DNA of 64,000 nt from Septoria linicola (Eukaryota; Ascomycota; Dothideomycetes; Mycosphaerellales; Mycosphaerellaceae), in contig CP099421.1 in NCBI GenBank assembly GCA_024114885.1, positions 1,860,001 to 1,924,000 of the forward strand. Reading direction: 5' to 3'. This document shows positions 21,945-32,800 of the stretch, in pieces. The notes under the pieces were generated by a model. That model was not told the DNA's origin. It saw only the letters and a program-made list of their open reading frames with translations, and made no database searches. The translations under genes and the position numbers were made by a program. The stretch's first letter is position 1, and every line of letters starts with the position of its first letter.

Positions 21945-23840
21945 GACTGGCTGCCGCACCTGTCGAGCCCGGCATATCAAGTGCGATGAACAAAGACAAA
22001 CTGCGCGCGATGTGTGGCGTCGAATCGAGAGTGCGCCGGCTATGATGTTGTGCGTGAACCAGCCACAAGGAGTCAGTGCGCACTGCTCCCCAAAGGAGCG
22101 GGTGGAGTAGAACTGCCACTGCTGTATCCACTGGCGAGACCGGCGAACATCTCCATACAGATGAGCACCCAGGAAGCTCATGCCTACGACTTTTTCCGTT
22201 CTCAGACTATCAACCAGTGAGGCAGCTATTGCTTTGAAGCCCTACGGCTGCGAGACGGCCACTAATATATACATGATACTCTTAGGTTACCAGGAAGCAG
22301 CTGAACCTTATCTTGGGAACATCTAGCACTCAAAGTTGGACACCATGAGCCAGCTGTCACGCACGCTGCTGTTGCACTTGGGTCCATTCATCGGGCGATA
22401 ATCGCACAGTCCCAACCAGGATCACCGGGGATCGATCAAGACCAGCATCACTTCGCCCTCAGTCAATACAACAAGGCGCTCGGCCTCGTGAGACGATACA
22501 TCGAGACACTTGGTGAGGACGCTACGAACCACAATGTCGAAGTCGTGCTATTGATCTCGTTGTTGTTCTTTTGCTTCGAGACATTACACAGTGAAGATGC
22601 TCGTGCCATTCTCCACCTTCGGACTGGACTTCGGATCCTGTATGAAAGAGTGCGACATCTTGACGAGTATCGTACTTCCACGAAGATGATAGACATTGAG
22701 GGAGAAGAGAAACGTGTCGTACGCATGCAGACAAGACCTCGGAGCAATCTTGATATTCTCTTGCAGACATTCATTCGGCTAGATGGCGACCTTACCATTA
22801 TTGGCGACGAAGAGCCTTATCTGTTTCCGGTCTGCCAGGAGACTATACCCAGCGCATTCTATTCCTTGGAAGAGGCCATGGTTCATCTGGACACGATAGC
22901 AACAGCTGCGCACGGAATATGCAGGAACATAGTCATCATGGCCGATAAAATGATCACATGCGACAGGCCGGAGCTTGAAGCTATGGACGCCGATATGCGT
23001 AATTGTCTTGCATGCGCTTACTCTCGTATGATACCCATTGATGAGGAGCAAGAAGCTCGACTGGAGAAGATCAAGACAGATATGAATGCCTGGATGCCTG
23101 CTTTAGCATTCCTGCCAGTCACGCAAGCACAGGAGTCTGCCCAATTACTGACGCAAATACATTTCTTCTACACGTGGTTCACAGTGTTGAGCTGGCGAGA
23201 TGAAAATGAGATGCTAGTCGATCGATTCGACGGCCAGTTCGATCATATTCTCACTTTGGCAGAGCGTTATGTCAAAATACATGGAAGTTTCCTCTCTCCA
23301 GACGGCACAGACTCTCGCTCCGCCAGCTCTGCGTTGACACGCCAGGCTTTTACGGTCGGCACAGATCTAGTTACATGCATCAACATGATTGGATTCAAGT
23401 CCAGGAATGGCAAGGTCCGGAGGAGGTGCGTCCGGCTATTGCAGACCATAAATCTAGCTGGTGTATTTGACGGACATTATTTGGCTGCTTTCACACAAAC
23501 AGTAATCGACTTGGAAGAGCGGAAAGCACGAGCTATCAATGGCCTGCCACCAGACGTTGACCTCTTGTGTCATCAAGTACCTGAGGAGGCGCGGCTAGTC
23601 GAAATTGAGCTTTCACCCATAAGTCATATGGTAGAGGAAAAGTCGTTCTACAAGAAAGACTCTGGCCGACTGATTTACGTCTATTTCAAAGATTTGGATA
23701 CCCGAGAACTGGATGTCTCGCAGGAGATATTTTCTGTCCAGAGACCGATGTCTGCAGCGAAAGGTGCAACCTGTCCTCACTGGTGCGGCGAATGGGACGA
23801 TGCATTTGCTGACTTCGGTGAGAAGTTTCCGACGACATGA
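21945..23840 (+). pseudogene. Zn2Cys6 fungal transcription factor, disrupted
   Basis: The zinc cluster begins TGCRTCRARHIKCDEQR in one frame (Cys at 21952, 21961, 21982). It continues CARCVASNRECAGYD in the next frame from 22002, so one base is missing between about 21994 and 22001, where the family has R-P-x-C. The second frame runs through HAYDFFRSQTINQ to a GTGAGG donor at 22217; a 69-nt intron ends CTTAG at 22285. The next exon reads LPGSS, then TGA at 22302-22304, then TLSWEHLALKVGHHEPAV in the same frame. From 22305 it is open to 23840 and carries the helical fungal regulatory region (LLFFCFETLHSEDARAILHL). All six cluster cysteines are present across the break. Everything except the two lesions looks intact, so it is a recent pseudogene or a sequence with errors. 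The first exon is not located. Confidence 0.75.
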
Positions 23841-24774
23841 GACAGCCTTCGGCGAGCAAGGCAAGATGCTGCGGGCTGTATATGAACCCGCCCACCTCAA
23901 ATGGTAGGAGCACTGCACCGCCTCGGGAGCTGTCGAGAGTCGATAATGGCGGGGAGGAAGAAGGGCCCCGAGGATGGCAGATCCGCGGCACAGGGCGCAG
24001 TAAGTTGCCACCAAGATATGTCACAGAATCACGCTCACATAGTGTGTTGTTCAGTATATCCAGGCGACAATCTGTACGCCCAGACGAGCACCTGCAACAC
24101 ACCAGCCCAAATCGATTCAGCTTCACGACGAAAGATCACGCCTGGGCCCCCTAGCATGCGAGCGTGTCGGATAGCGCATGAGTTGACATGCGGGCCTATG
24201 GACCAGCATTGTACAAAGGCGCCAGGCAAAGACAGTAAGAGATCGAGGCAACGCAGTCGCCGACCTCTCTTCGCCTTACGCTGACACAGTCGCCACAAGC
24301 CGTTCGAGCGTCCTCCATGACCAGTAAGAAGCCATAGCAAGATCTGCCAATGCAGAGAACGATTCGACTGACAAGCCACGAGCGGACGAGTGCACAGAGG
24401 ATTCCAAGATCACTGGGCTACGGGCCGTCAGCATACAGGACATTATACGATCCGAACTTAATGCAATTGGTAGATTTGTGAGTAACCAGCAGATCTCTAC
24501 ACACTTTGTCCCACGTGCATCACAGAGTCTATTTTGCACGCATCTCTTGTGGACGGCTCGACGAATAGCCACACCGACATTGCACAGGTGGTCATCGCGC
24601 ATCTTTCCAGAGCCCAGACTCGAAATATTCCTTGCGTGCTGCAATGTCCTTATTGCTCGCAAATTAATATCGCGCATACACGCTTGGGCACGCCGGACGG
24701 ACACTTTTGATCAATTACCACCACTTTTTCGATACCGCAATCGACTACAAGCACAACCATTACCACAAGTCAAG
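23841..24774. other. Intergenic region, no supported gene
   Basis: 934 bp after the disrupted factor. Short frames on both strands lack protein character. It presumably includes the promoter of the small coiled-coil gene. Confidence 0.5.
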
Positions 24775-25164
24775 ATGATTGACATGCGAGACGTGATGGA
24801 CACAACAACTCGACTCGAGACCGTCGTGATCCTGGATCGCATACTTCACAAGCGACTCAAGCGACTCGAAGAACGCATCGAAGAGATCCAACTGTCTCCT
24901 ACCCTCCTCCGCCAAGTCTTGATCACACTGGGCCAGATCTTCAACTCGCTCACAGAGATGAGGTTGCCGCTGCAACTAGGCGAGCAGCTTCTGGCGATCC
25001 CGCATCTGGACAGAGAACGTATGTATCTGAAGAACTACCTTCGGGCGGCAAGGGCGAAAGTCGCGGAGTTGTCTGAGGATACGACGGAGCTCGAATTGTT
25101 GTGTGAAGATATGTGTAGGGAGGGAGAGGGGTTGCGCAAGCCGGCTGAGAAGTCGAAGATGTGA
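24775..25164 (+). CDS. Small helical protein, unknown function
   Basis: A 129-residue frame from ATG 24775 (or 24784) to 25164. The sequence is almost entirely charged and helical, with Leu/Ile spacing typical of a coiled coil (RILHKRLKRLEERIEEIQL; RAARAKVAELSEDTTEL). It has no Trp and only two Cys. The frame stays open upstream of the ATG, but that part loses the amphipathic character, which supports the chosen start. I recognise no family. It could be a subunit of a small helical complex or a spurious frame; codon use and composition favour a real gene. Confidence 0.5.
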   Translation: MIDMRDVMDTTTRLETVVILDRILHKRLKRLEERIEEIQLSPTLLRQVLITLGQIFNSLTEMRLPLQLGEQLLAIPHLDRERMYLKNYLRAARAKVAELSEDTTELELLCEDMCREGEGLRKPAEKSKM

Positions 25165-25485
25165 AAAAAGAGTACGGGAAGGAAGATCGATGAACCTAGA
25201 GCTGGGGAGCGATGTCAGTCTTTTGGTGTGCAAGTATCCAGCACGGGAGCAAGGCTGCATGAGTTGAGAAGAAGCACACCGAGTGTGGCCAAAAAGCCAA
25301 AGCTGGAATGCGTGCATGTAATACTTTCAGTGTAGTAATCTCTTGCTCTGCAGATTGTCTGCTCGAGATGCCAAAAATCAGGGCAATAACACTTTTCTGT
25401 CACACCCGGAAAGACCACCAACGCCTCGCTAATAACAAATTACATCCCAAACGATCCCAGCAGTAGCAGCGTCAAAGGAGGCTGA
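25165..25485. other. Convergent intergenic region
   Basis: 321 bp between the convergent small coiled-coil gene and TFIIE-beta gene. Nothing beyond presumptive 3' ends is visible. Confidence 0.5.
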
Positions 25486-26361
25486 CTATTTGCGAGAGTA
25501 GTCTTTGAGGATTCCGGCCATGTGGTGGTTCGTGGTCTTGCCACCTCTCCTGGTCGGTTTCTTCCGGTCCTTCTTCTTCATGTCCCTCTTGATCTCCTTG
25601 ACTTGGCTGGTGGGAGTAATGCCGGCCTTCTCCAAATCGTTACGAATTTCAGTCTCCGTGGTAGGCAACTTGGTCTTGGACCAGTAATCTCGAAAGTCGG
25701 AGCTGATTTGCACGTGATATGCTGGAGAGTCGGCCCAGATCATCTTTGCCGTGTTGTCTTTCTTATTGCGTGTGGCGAGGAGAAAGTGGTCACGTTCCAG
25801 GTCATCAATGGTCTTTTGGCAATCTGGCCAACCATCCTTGAGCTCCTTGACCAGTATGCCCGTAGCTGTGGTCTGACGCGCAAGATAGTTCTTGAGTTCC
25901 TCTGCATTGGTGACGGGGTGCTTTGGGCGGTAGCGGAACGAGTCTTTGCCGTTGGAGCTCTCTCGCTTGGGGATGAAATCCACTCGATCGTTGGCTTGCA
26001 GGGCCTGTTTGATGAGCGGAATCCTGCGATTCGCATCGTTGGGTAGGGAGAGGTAGCTGATCAGACTCTCGAAGGTCATGGCCTCGAGCTTGTTTGACTT
26101 GAGCTTGTCGATGGCGTAGTGCACTTGGGTCAACAGCTCCTGTCCGTGGCCCTGCGTGACTCCCGAGGCGGCAGGTGCGCTGAAGGCTTCCTCATGGCTG
26201 CGCTTGGGAGTATCTGCCGATGCTGCGGGCGTGGCCGGTTTGGGCGTTGAGGTGCGCTGGGGCACGGCTGATGCGCCTGCGGGACGCGAATGCGCAGTGT
26301 TCCTCGTCGTGGCATCGGCGAGTTCCTGCTTGTACGAGGCGAGCTTCGAGGAGAGCGACAT
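25486..26361 (-). CDS. TFA2: Transcription initiation factor IIE subunit beta
   Basis: TFIIE-beta is the small subunit of general factor TFIIE, which helps recruit TFIIH to the RNA polymerase II preinitiation complex. One exon, 291 residues, starting MSLSSKLASYKQEL at 26361; the open frame extends upstream but loses family character. After an Ala/Thr/Pro-rich N-terminus comes the winged-helix core, with LLTQVHYAIDKLKSN, then LPNDANRRIPLIKQAL and FRYRPKHPV. A second wing-like unit contains LKDGWPDCQKTIDDLE. The basic C-terminus (KKKDRKKPTRRGGKTTN) matches the known basic tail of the subunit. It is divergent from the Mlp1 gene with 524 bp between starts. Confidence 0.93.
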   Translation of the reverse strand: MSLSSKLASYKQELADATTRNTAHSRPAGASAVPQRTSTPKPATPAASADTPKRSHEEAFSAPAASGVTQGHGQELLTQVHYAIDKLKSNKLEAMTFESLISYLSLPNDANRRIPLIKQALQANDRVDFIPKRESSNGKDSFRYRPKHPVTNAEELKNYLARQTTATGILVKELKDGWPDCQKTIDDLERDHFLLATRNKKDNTAKMIWADSPAYHVQISSDFRDYWSKTKLPTTETEIRNDLEKAGITPTSQVKEIKRDMKKKDRKKPTRRGGKTTNHHMAGILKDYSRK

Positions 26362-26708
26362 GGCGGGTGGAATGATGTTGATGCAGTGCAGTGCAGTAGA
26401 GTACGGTCTATGGAGCTCGAGTAGATGGATGTGTGACTGGCACGGATTCGTGAAGAGCGGCGGACCCAGAATGCTCAGCAAAGAGGTCCGGGTCAAGAGG
26501 TGCAGCGGCTGTTGTCGACTGCCCCTGCCCTGTCTGTCTGTCTGTCAGTCTGTTCGTTGAAGTCACTGCAGGAACGAGTGAGAGCCGTGAGAAGTGGAAG
26601 CGACGACGGCGAAAGTGAAAGTGAAAGTGAGGGAGGGAAGGCGCATGGGAGAGAGCTGCTGCCACATGACTCGCGCGACAGCGAAGCCCGATGCGGCACA
26701 GCAACAAC

Positions 26709-26744
<36 letters not shown>

Positions 26745-26885
26745 ACTTCTCTCTTTCAGGCATTGACGCGACAAGCTTCCCTTCACCCACCTTTTCTTCT
26801 TTCTCTCACCCACTCATTGTGAGAAGGACTTGCAACCCCCATCAAGTCATGTGGTAACTAACGCGCCATCTGCACCACTGACACG
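26362..26885. promoter_or_regulatory. Divergent promoter region, TFA2 / MLP1
   Basis: 524 bp between two housekeeping genes transcribed in opposite directions. It holds a CTGT tetranucleotide run near 26531-26550 and a pure CT tract (listed separately). Pyrimidine tracts just upstream of start sites are common in constitutive fungal promoters. Confidence 0.6.
26712..26739. repeat. CT dinucleotide tract in promoter
   Basis: Fourteen CT units without interruption, about 150 bp upstream of the Mlp1 ATG. On the Mlp1 strand it is a polypyrimidine tract, probably in the promoter or 5' leader. Confidence 0.9.
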
Positions 26886-29800
26886 ATGCGCACGAGGGCT
26901 CAGGCCCACGACCCGGCCACGGTCGACGTTGCCTACTTAGCGACAACATACGACGTCGCAGAGCATGACGTGCAACAACTGCTCGATGCCCCTACGGCGG
27001 CGCTGGTGGAAGATTTCCTTCTCTCACTCGCTGACAAGGGCCAGCAATTCGACGCGTTAAAGGCCGAAAAGATCAAAGTGGAAGTGGAGCTCGACAACAC
27101 AGTGCGCACTTCGGAGACAAAGGTAAAGGCACAAAAGTCGGCTGTCACGCGAGCTCAGAAAGAAGTCGAAGAGCTGCGTACGAAGCTCAATCAGTCAGAA
27201 GCTGCGCGTGAAACTTTGTCAACAGAGCTTGAGCAACTAAAATCCTCTTCGTCGGGAACCAGTGCTGAGACGCAAGCTCTGAGACAGCGAATCGACACAC
27301 TCGAAGCATCGAACCGCGATGCACTCGCTCTTGTCGAGAGCAAATCAAGTGAAAAGGACCGCGTGGTCACAGAATTGTCTGAGCAGCACTCAAAGCTGTT
27401 GACCCTGCGCCGGGAAATTAACCAGCTGGAGGAGAAAAACTCGGCTCTTGAAAACGCAGCTTCATCGCAGAAGTTTCAAGAACAGTCATTGCGGCAGGAG
27501 ATTGATCTCCTAAAGAAAAACAACGAATGGCATGCCAATGAGCTTCAGACCAGGAGCCAGGAGCACACCAAATTCCGCAAGGAGCGTAACGCGCGGATCT
27601 CTAGCCTCGAGCGCGATCTCGAGGACAGCAATGCCGCCGTCGACGCATTGAAGCGCACCGAAGCTACCCTGAGACAGCGCCTCGACGATGTACAAGGCAA
27701 GGCAGACGAGGCTTTCGCTCGTATTGCAAGCTTGCAGGAAGAGGCGGCTCGTAAAGAGCAAGACTTCAGAGCAGAGCTGAATGGGAGCAAGCGCTTGGCT
27801 GAGTTGCAAGCACAGAGTGCGGCGACTCACAAGGCTCGACTGCAGGAGGTGCAAGGACAGGTAGACCAGATCAAGGAGGATGCTGCGGAGGAGATCGGTC
27901 GACTTCAGGCAGAGATCGAGACGGAGCGAGGCGATAAAGAGGCGGCAGAGCACAAAGTGGCAGAACTGGAGCTCGCTGTCGAGCGTTTGGAGCAGCAACC
28001 GCGAATGTCCCGGCCTGGCACGCCCTTACGCAATGGCGAACCTCAGACACCAGGTCGCCATGCTTCTCCTTCTGCAATGCCCGGTTCGATGCGGAAGGTG
28101 GTCAATGGCCTCAGCTTCACGCAAATGTATACCAAATACACGGAAGCTCAAGAAGACCTTGAGAATGAGCGTCGCCGGACGAACAAGCTCTCGACTGCGC
28201 TGGATGAGCTTGTCAACGAGCTTGAGACGCGCAAGCCGGAGCTCGAGGACCTCAAGGAAGAACAGGAGCGTCTGGAGAACGAAGTGCTCGACTTCTCACG
28301 ACTCTTGGACGAGGCAAACGCAGGCAAGGATAGCGCGATCAGAGAGCTTGAGCGATGGCAGGGCGAGGCCAACAGTGCAGCACGCGAAGGTCAAATTCTC
28401 CGGCAACAACTCCGTGATCTTTCCGCGCAAGTGAAGATTCTCCTGGTGGAGATACAGAGCCGCGATCAAGGTTTGGGCCAGCTCTCGGCAGATGAGAGGT
28501 TAGAGTTGGAACGTGCCGCTCGCGGCGAACTTGATGATGGATCATTGGACGAGTTGAGCAGTACCGGTCGTCTCATTTCTGAACGTCTAGTCATCTTTCG
28601 GGAGGTGTCAGATCTTCAGGCACAGAATGAGAAGCTCATTCGCCTCACCCGCGAACTGGGAGAGCAGATGGAAGGCGATGAAGCAAAGGCCAAGGCACGT
28701 CAGTCTGAGGCTGATGCGCAGGAGGTCGAGGTGCTGCGACAGCAGGTAGAGCGCTACAAGGACGAGCTCACCGCCACGACTTCACAGATCGACAGCTACA
28801 TGAAGGAGCGTGACATGTTCAGAAGAATGTTGCAACATCGTGGCCAGCTAGCACCAGATACCGACATGCAGTCCCTCTTTGGTCAGAGCATTGGTCCCGG
28901 TACTCCGCAACGCAACAGCGTCGGACCTCCGGCAACACCACGCGGCAATAATGATGAGGATCTTCGCAAGCTACTCAAGGAGCACCAAACACACTTTGAC
29001 CAGTTCCGCGACGAGTCTGCGGCCGACCGCCGTGTCCTCAAGGAGCAGGCTGATGCCTTGACACGGGAGAAGAGCTCGTTGCAAGCAGACTTGGCTCGTG
29101 CTCAATCACAGCTTACCTTGGCCTCCGAACGTTATGAGATGCTGCAGTCGAACTTCAACGCACTTCGCAGCGACAATGGCGAGCTACAAAAGCGTTCGCA
29201 GCAACTAGGCGAACAAGCAGCAAGACAGGATCTCCGCACGCAGCAGGTTGCCGAAGAATTGGTCGAGGCTCGTTCAATGGCAGAGTCACTCCGTAACGAG
29301 AACGCGAACTCCAAGGCTGAAAAGGAGCTGTTCAAGCGCATCGAAGCGCGACTTCAGGAAGAGAACAAGACGTTACTTGACGACCGTTCCCGACTCAACA
29401 AGCTCGTTGCCGATCTGCAGAATCTCCAGAACGAACGCGAGCTGCAAGAGTCGGAGAATCGCCGGCGTATGCAGTCGCGTGTCGAAACGCTGGAGACCGA
29501 GCTTCATGACAACAAGAAGAAGCTTGAGTCTGAAGTCGAAGACAGCAGGAAGGCTACTCTCCGTCGCGAATATGAGGAGGGCCAGAGCCGAACACGAATC
29601 GACGATTTGGTCAAGAGCTTGGGCAACGTTCGCGAAGAGCTTGTCGCTGCGAAGACTACTCGGGATCAGCTCCAGACTCGTGTGGACGAGCTGAAGATCG
29701 AGCTTCGTGCTGCCGAAGAGAAGGTCACTGCACTTCAGCCGCGACCAACACCTCGCGCCGAGCCTTTGCAGAATGGCAACCTCCAAGAGGGCGACGGGGA

Positions 29801-32800
29801 AGATCTGCCCGCCGAGCAGCGCCTTGCTTTGCAGGTGTCGGAGCTCCGCCGCGACCTGGAGCTACAGAAGGGCGAAGTGGAAAGCGCAAAGAAACAGGTG
29901 GAGCAATATCAAGCTATTGCTCAAGCCTCGGAGGAGGAGCTGAGCAACTTGTCCGTCACAGCTGATCAGTACAAGGAAGACATGGACATCCTCATCGCTG
30001 AGAAGGATGCCAAGATTGCTGAGCTCGAGCAGCGCATCGAAGACATCAGCTCCGAGCTCGGCACGACAAACAGCGAGTTGTCGGAACTGCGAAGCAAGGC
30101 CGACGATAGTGGCCGACAGCTGGCGGAGCAGAAGTCCAACTACGAGTCTGAGTTGAGCAGACTCAAGGACGAGGTTGAACGTCTGGAGGCGAACGCTATC
30201 ACAATACAAGATGACGTAAAGGCACAGGCCGAAATAGCACAAGAGGCACAGACGAGCTACGAGGTCGAACTTCAGAAACATGCCGAGGCTGCGAAGTCGC
30301 TTGCAAGTGTCCGAAAAGAGTACAATGAGCTCAAGACTGAGGTCGCTGGTGCAAAGGCAGAAGCAGATGCGGCCAAGTCTAGTCTGGAGCGCAGCGAGGA
30401 GAGTTGGGCTGAGCAGCGAGAACAATTCGAGCGTGAATTGGAAGAGGTCAAGAGGAAGCGTCAGGATGTGGACGAGCAGAACAAGCTCCTGCACCAGCAG
30501 ATGGAGTCTTTTTCGAAAGAGCTGACAACTCTTCGCCAAGGTCGCGCCAGCGCCGCTACAGACCCGGCCAACGACGAAGGCACTTCTTCGAATGGCAGCA
30601 ACCTCCAGGAAGTCATCAATTTCTTGCGCCGCGAGAAGGAAATTGTGGATACGCAATATGAGCTGTCCGTACAAGAGGCTAAGAGACTGCAGCAGCAGCT
30701 CGATTATGCCAATACACAGCTCGAGGAGATCCGCCAGAAGCTCGCCGATGAGCGTCGTCAATCTGTCGAAAAGTCCAACGCTCAGAGCAGCACTTCTAAA
30801 CTCATGCAAACCATCAACGAGCTCAATGTGTACCGCGAGTCAGCGACCACTCTGCGGAATGAAGCTCGGCAAGCTCGCGAAAGCTTGGAGCTGAAAAGCC
30901 AGGAAGTCGAACGTCTGCTAGCTGAAATTGATCCACTCAAGGGTCGCGTCGGGGAGCTCGAAGGAGAGCTGGAGGCCAAGGAAGGTGAAATGAAGCTTCT
31001 GCAAGACGATAGGGATCATTGGCGGGATCGCACTCAGAACATAATCAGCAAGTACGACCGTGTCGATCCGGCCGAGCTGGAAGAGATGAAGAAGAAGTTG
31101 GAGGAGCTTCAGGCTGAGAAGGAGCGACTCGAATCCGAGAAGGCGCCTTTGCAAGAACAAATCGACGGCTTTGAGGCTCGTTTGCAGAGCGAGAGAGACG
31201 CTGCGACAACGCCACTGAGGGATCGCCTCGAGAAGTTCAAGGAACAGGCGAAGAACCAGGACAGCACGCGGAGGACACGAATCAACGAGCTGACGAGCGA
31301 GAAGAACAGTGTCACGGCCGAGAAAGAGAATCTGGCAAATGAGCTCCAGCAGGCCAAGTCCGAGCTTGAGGTGGCCACTGATGAGCTTGAGCAGACCAAA
31401 GCTGCACTTCAAGAAGCTCGCCTTAAAACCGCGAAGCCGCGCAACGATGATGCAGAGGAGGGACAGGTTGAGGAAGATGGTACCGAAGCGGGCAATGCAG
31501 GTGAGCAGGATGCTCTGCAGGCAAAAGTTGCTGAGGCAGAGTCGAACGCGCGTGATCAAGCCGACCGAGCAGAAGCGCTGGTCAACGAAGTTCAGACCCT
31601 ACAGGCCCGTGTGCAAGAGCTAGAAGGTCAGGTCAGCGATCTGCAACAGCAATTGCAGGCCGCGTCGGCATCATCAGGCGAGGAGTCTCAGGCACCTGTC
31701 ACAGACGACGCAGAAACACTTGAGAGACTCCAGCAAGACCTTGCCACCGCCCAGCAGGAGGTTGAGACGCTTCGCGCAAGTGCCACCGCGGCTCCCACAG
31801 AATCTGCAACCCATGCTCAACCCGCTGCGGGTGAGAAGTCAGTAGCAGACCAGGTTGCTGAGGAGGTTGCCCGGCAGCGCGCAGAGCTCGAGCAGCAGCA
31901 CGAGGTGGCTAAAGCACAACTGATCGAACAGAACAACGCGAAAGTTGACAACATGAAGAGCGTTCTTAACGCGAGGCTCAAAGAAGAAAAGGTCAAACTC
32001 CGCGATGTGATATCCAAGGAGCTGAGTGCGGCTCACGAAGCTGAGCTACAGGCATTGAAAGATGAGCACACCGCAGCCATTGAGAAATTACAAGCCGAAC
32101 ATGCTGCCGCGCTTGAGCGTTTCAATGCAGATGGTGCGACAGCTATCGAGAAGGCTGAAGCGCTGTCGCCCGTGAAGCCGAAAGCTGAGGCTCCAGCCGC
32201 TGTGCAATCGCCCGAAGTCGATGTGAAGGCATTGACCTTGACCAACGAACAAGCCGTGGAGCTCGTCCGATCCAACGCAGCCATCAAGGACCTTCTGACG
32301 AAGAACGTGAAGAACCAAGTCGACAAGCAGACTGCGAAGCTCAAGGACCTCATCAACGCCAAAGACGCGGAGATTAAAGCATTGCAAGAGGAGCTGGCGA
32401 AGCTTCCTGCTCCGGCGGCCGTTACTGAGATCACTGAAGCTAGCGACGCCGACAAGCTTGCTCGTGAAGCGCTCGAACAACAGCTTGAAGCAGCCAAGAA
32501 AGAGCTTGAAACAGCCAAGATCGCAAAGGAGAACGCTGTCAAGCAAGTGGAGATGAAGGCCAAGCTGCAGGTGAACGCGCTCGACATGGCCAGAGCTAAG
32601 ATCGCTGTAATTCAGAAGGCCGCACAAGATACTCCGGAGCAGCCCGTGAAAGAAGTCTGGGGCGTAGCTCAGAAAGCTCGCCCAGCCCCAGCTAAGCCCG
32701 TTCCAGCAGCGGGCTCAGCGGCCACGCCTTCGAAGCCTGTAGTGCCTCCGTTGCCATCTGTCGGGCAGTCTGCGGCATCGCCAGTCGTGTCTACCTTCGG

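Noticed and set aside
29862..30809. 315-codon minus-strand frame rich in Leu inside Mlp1
   Set aside because: Antisense shadow of a Glu/Lys/Gln-rich coiled coil; no independent gene features.
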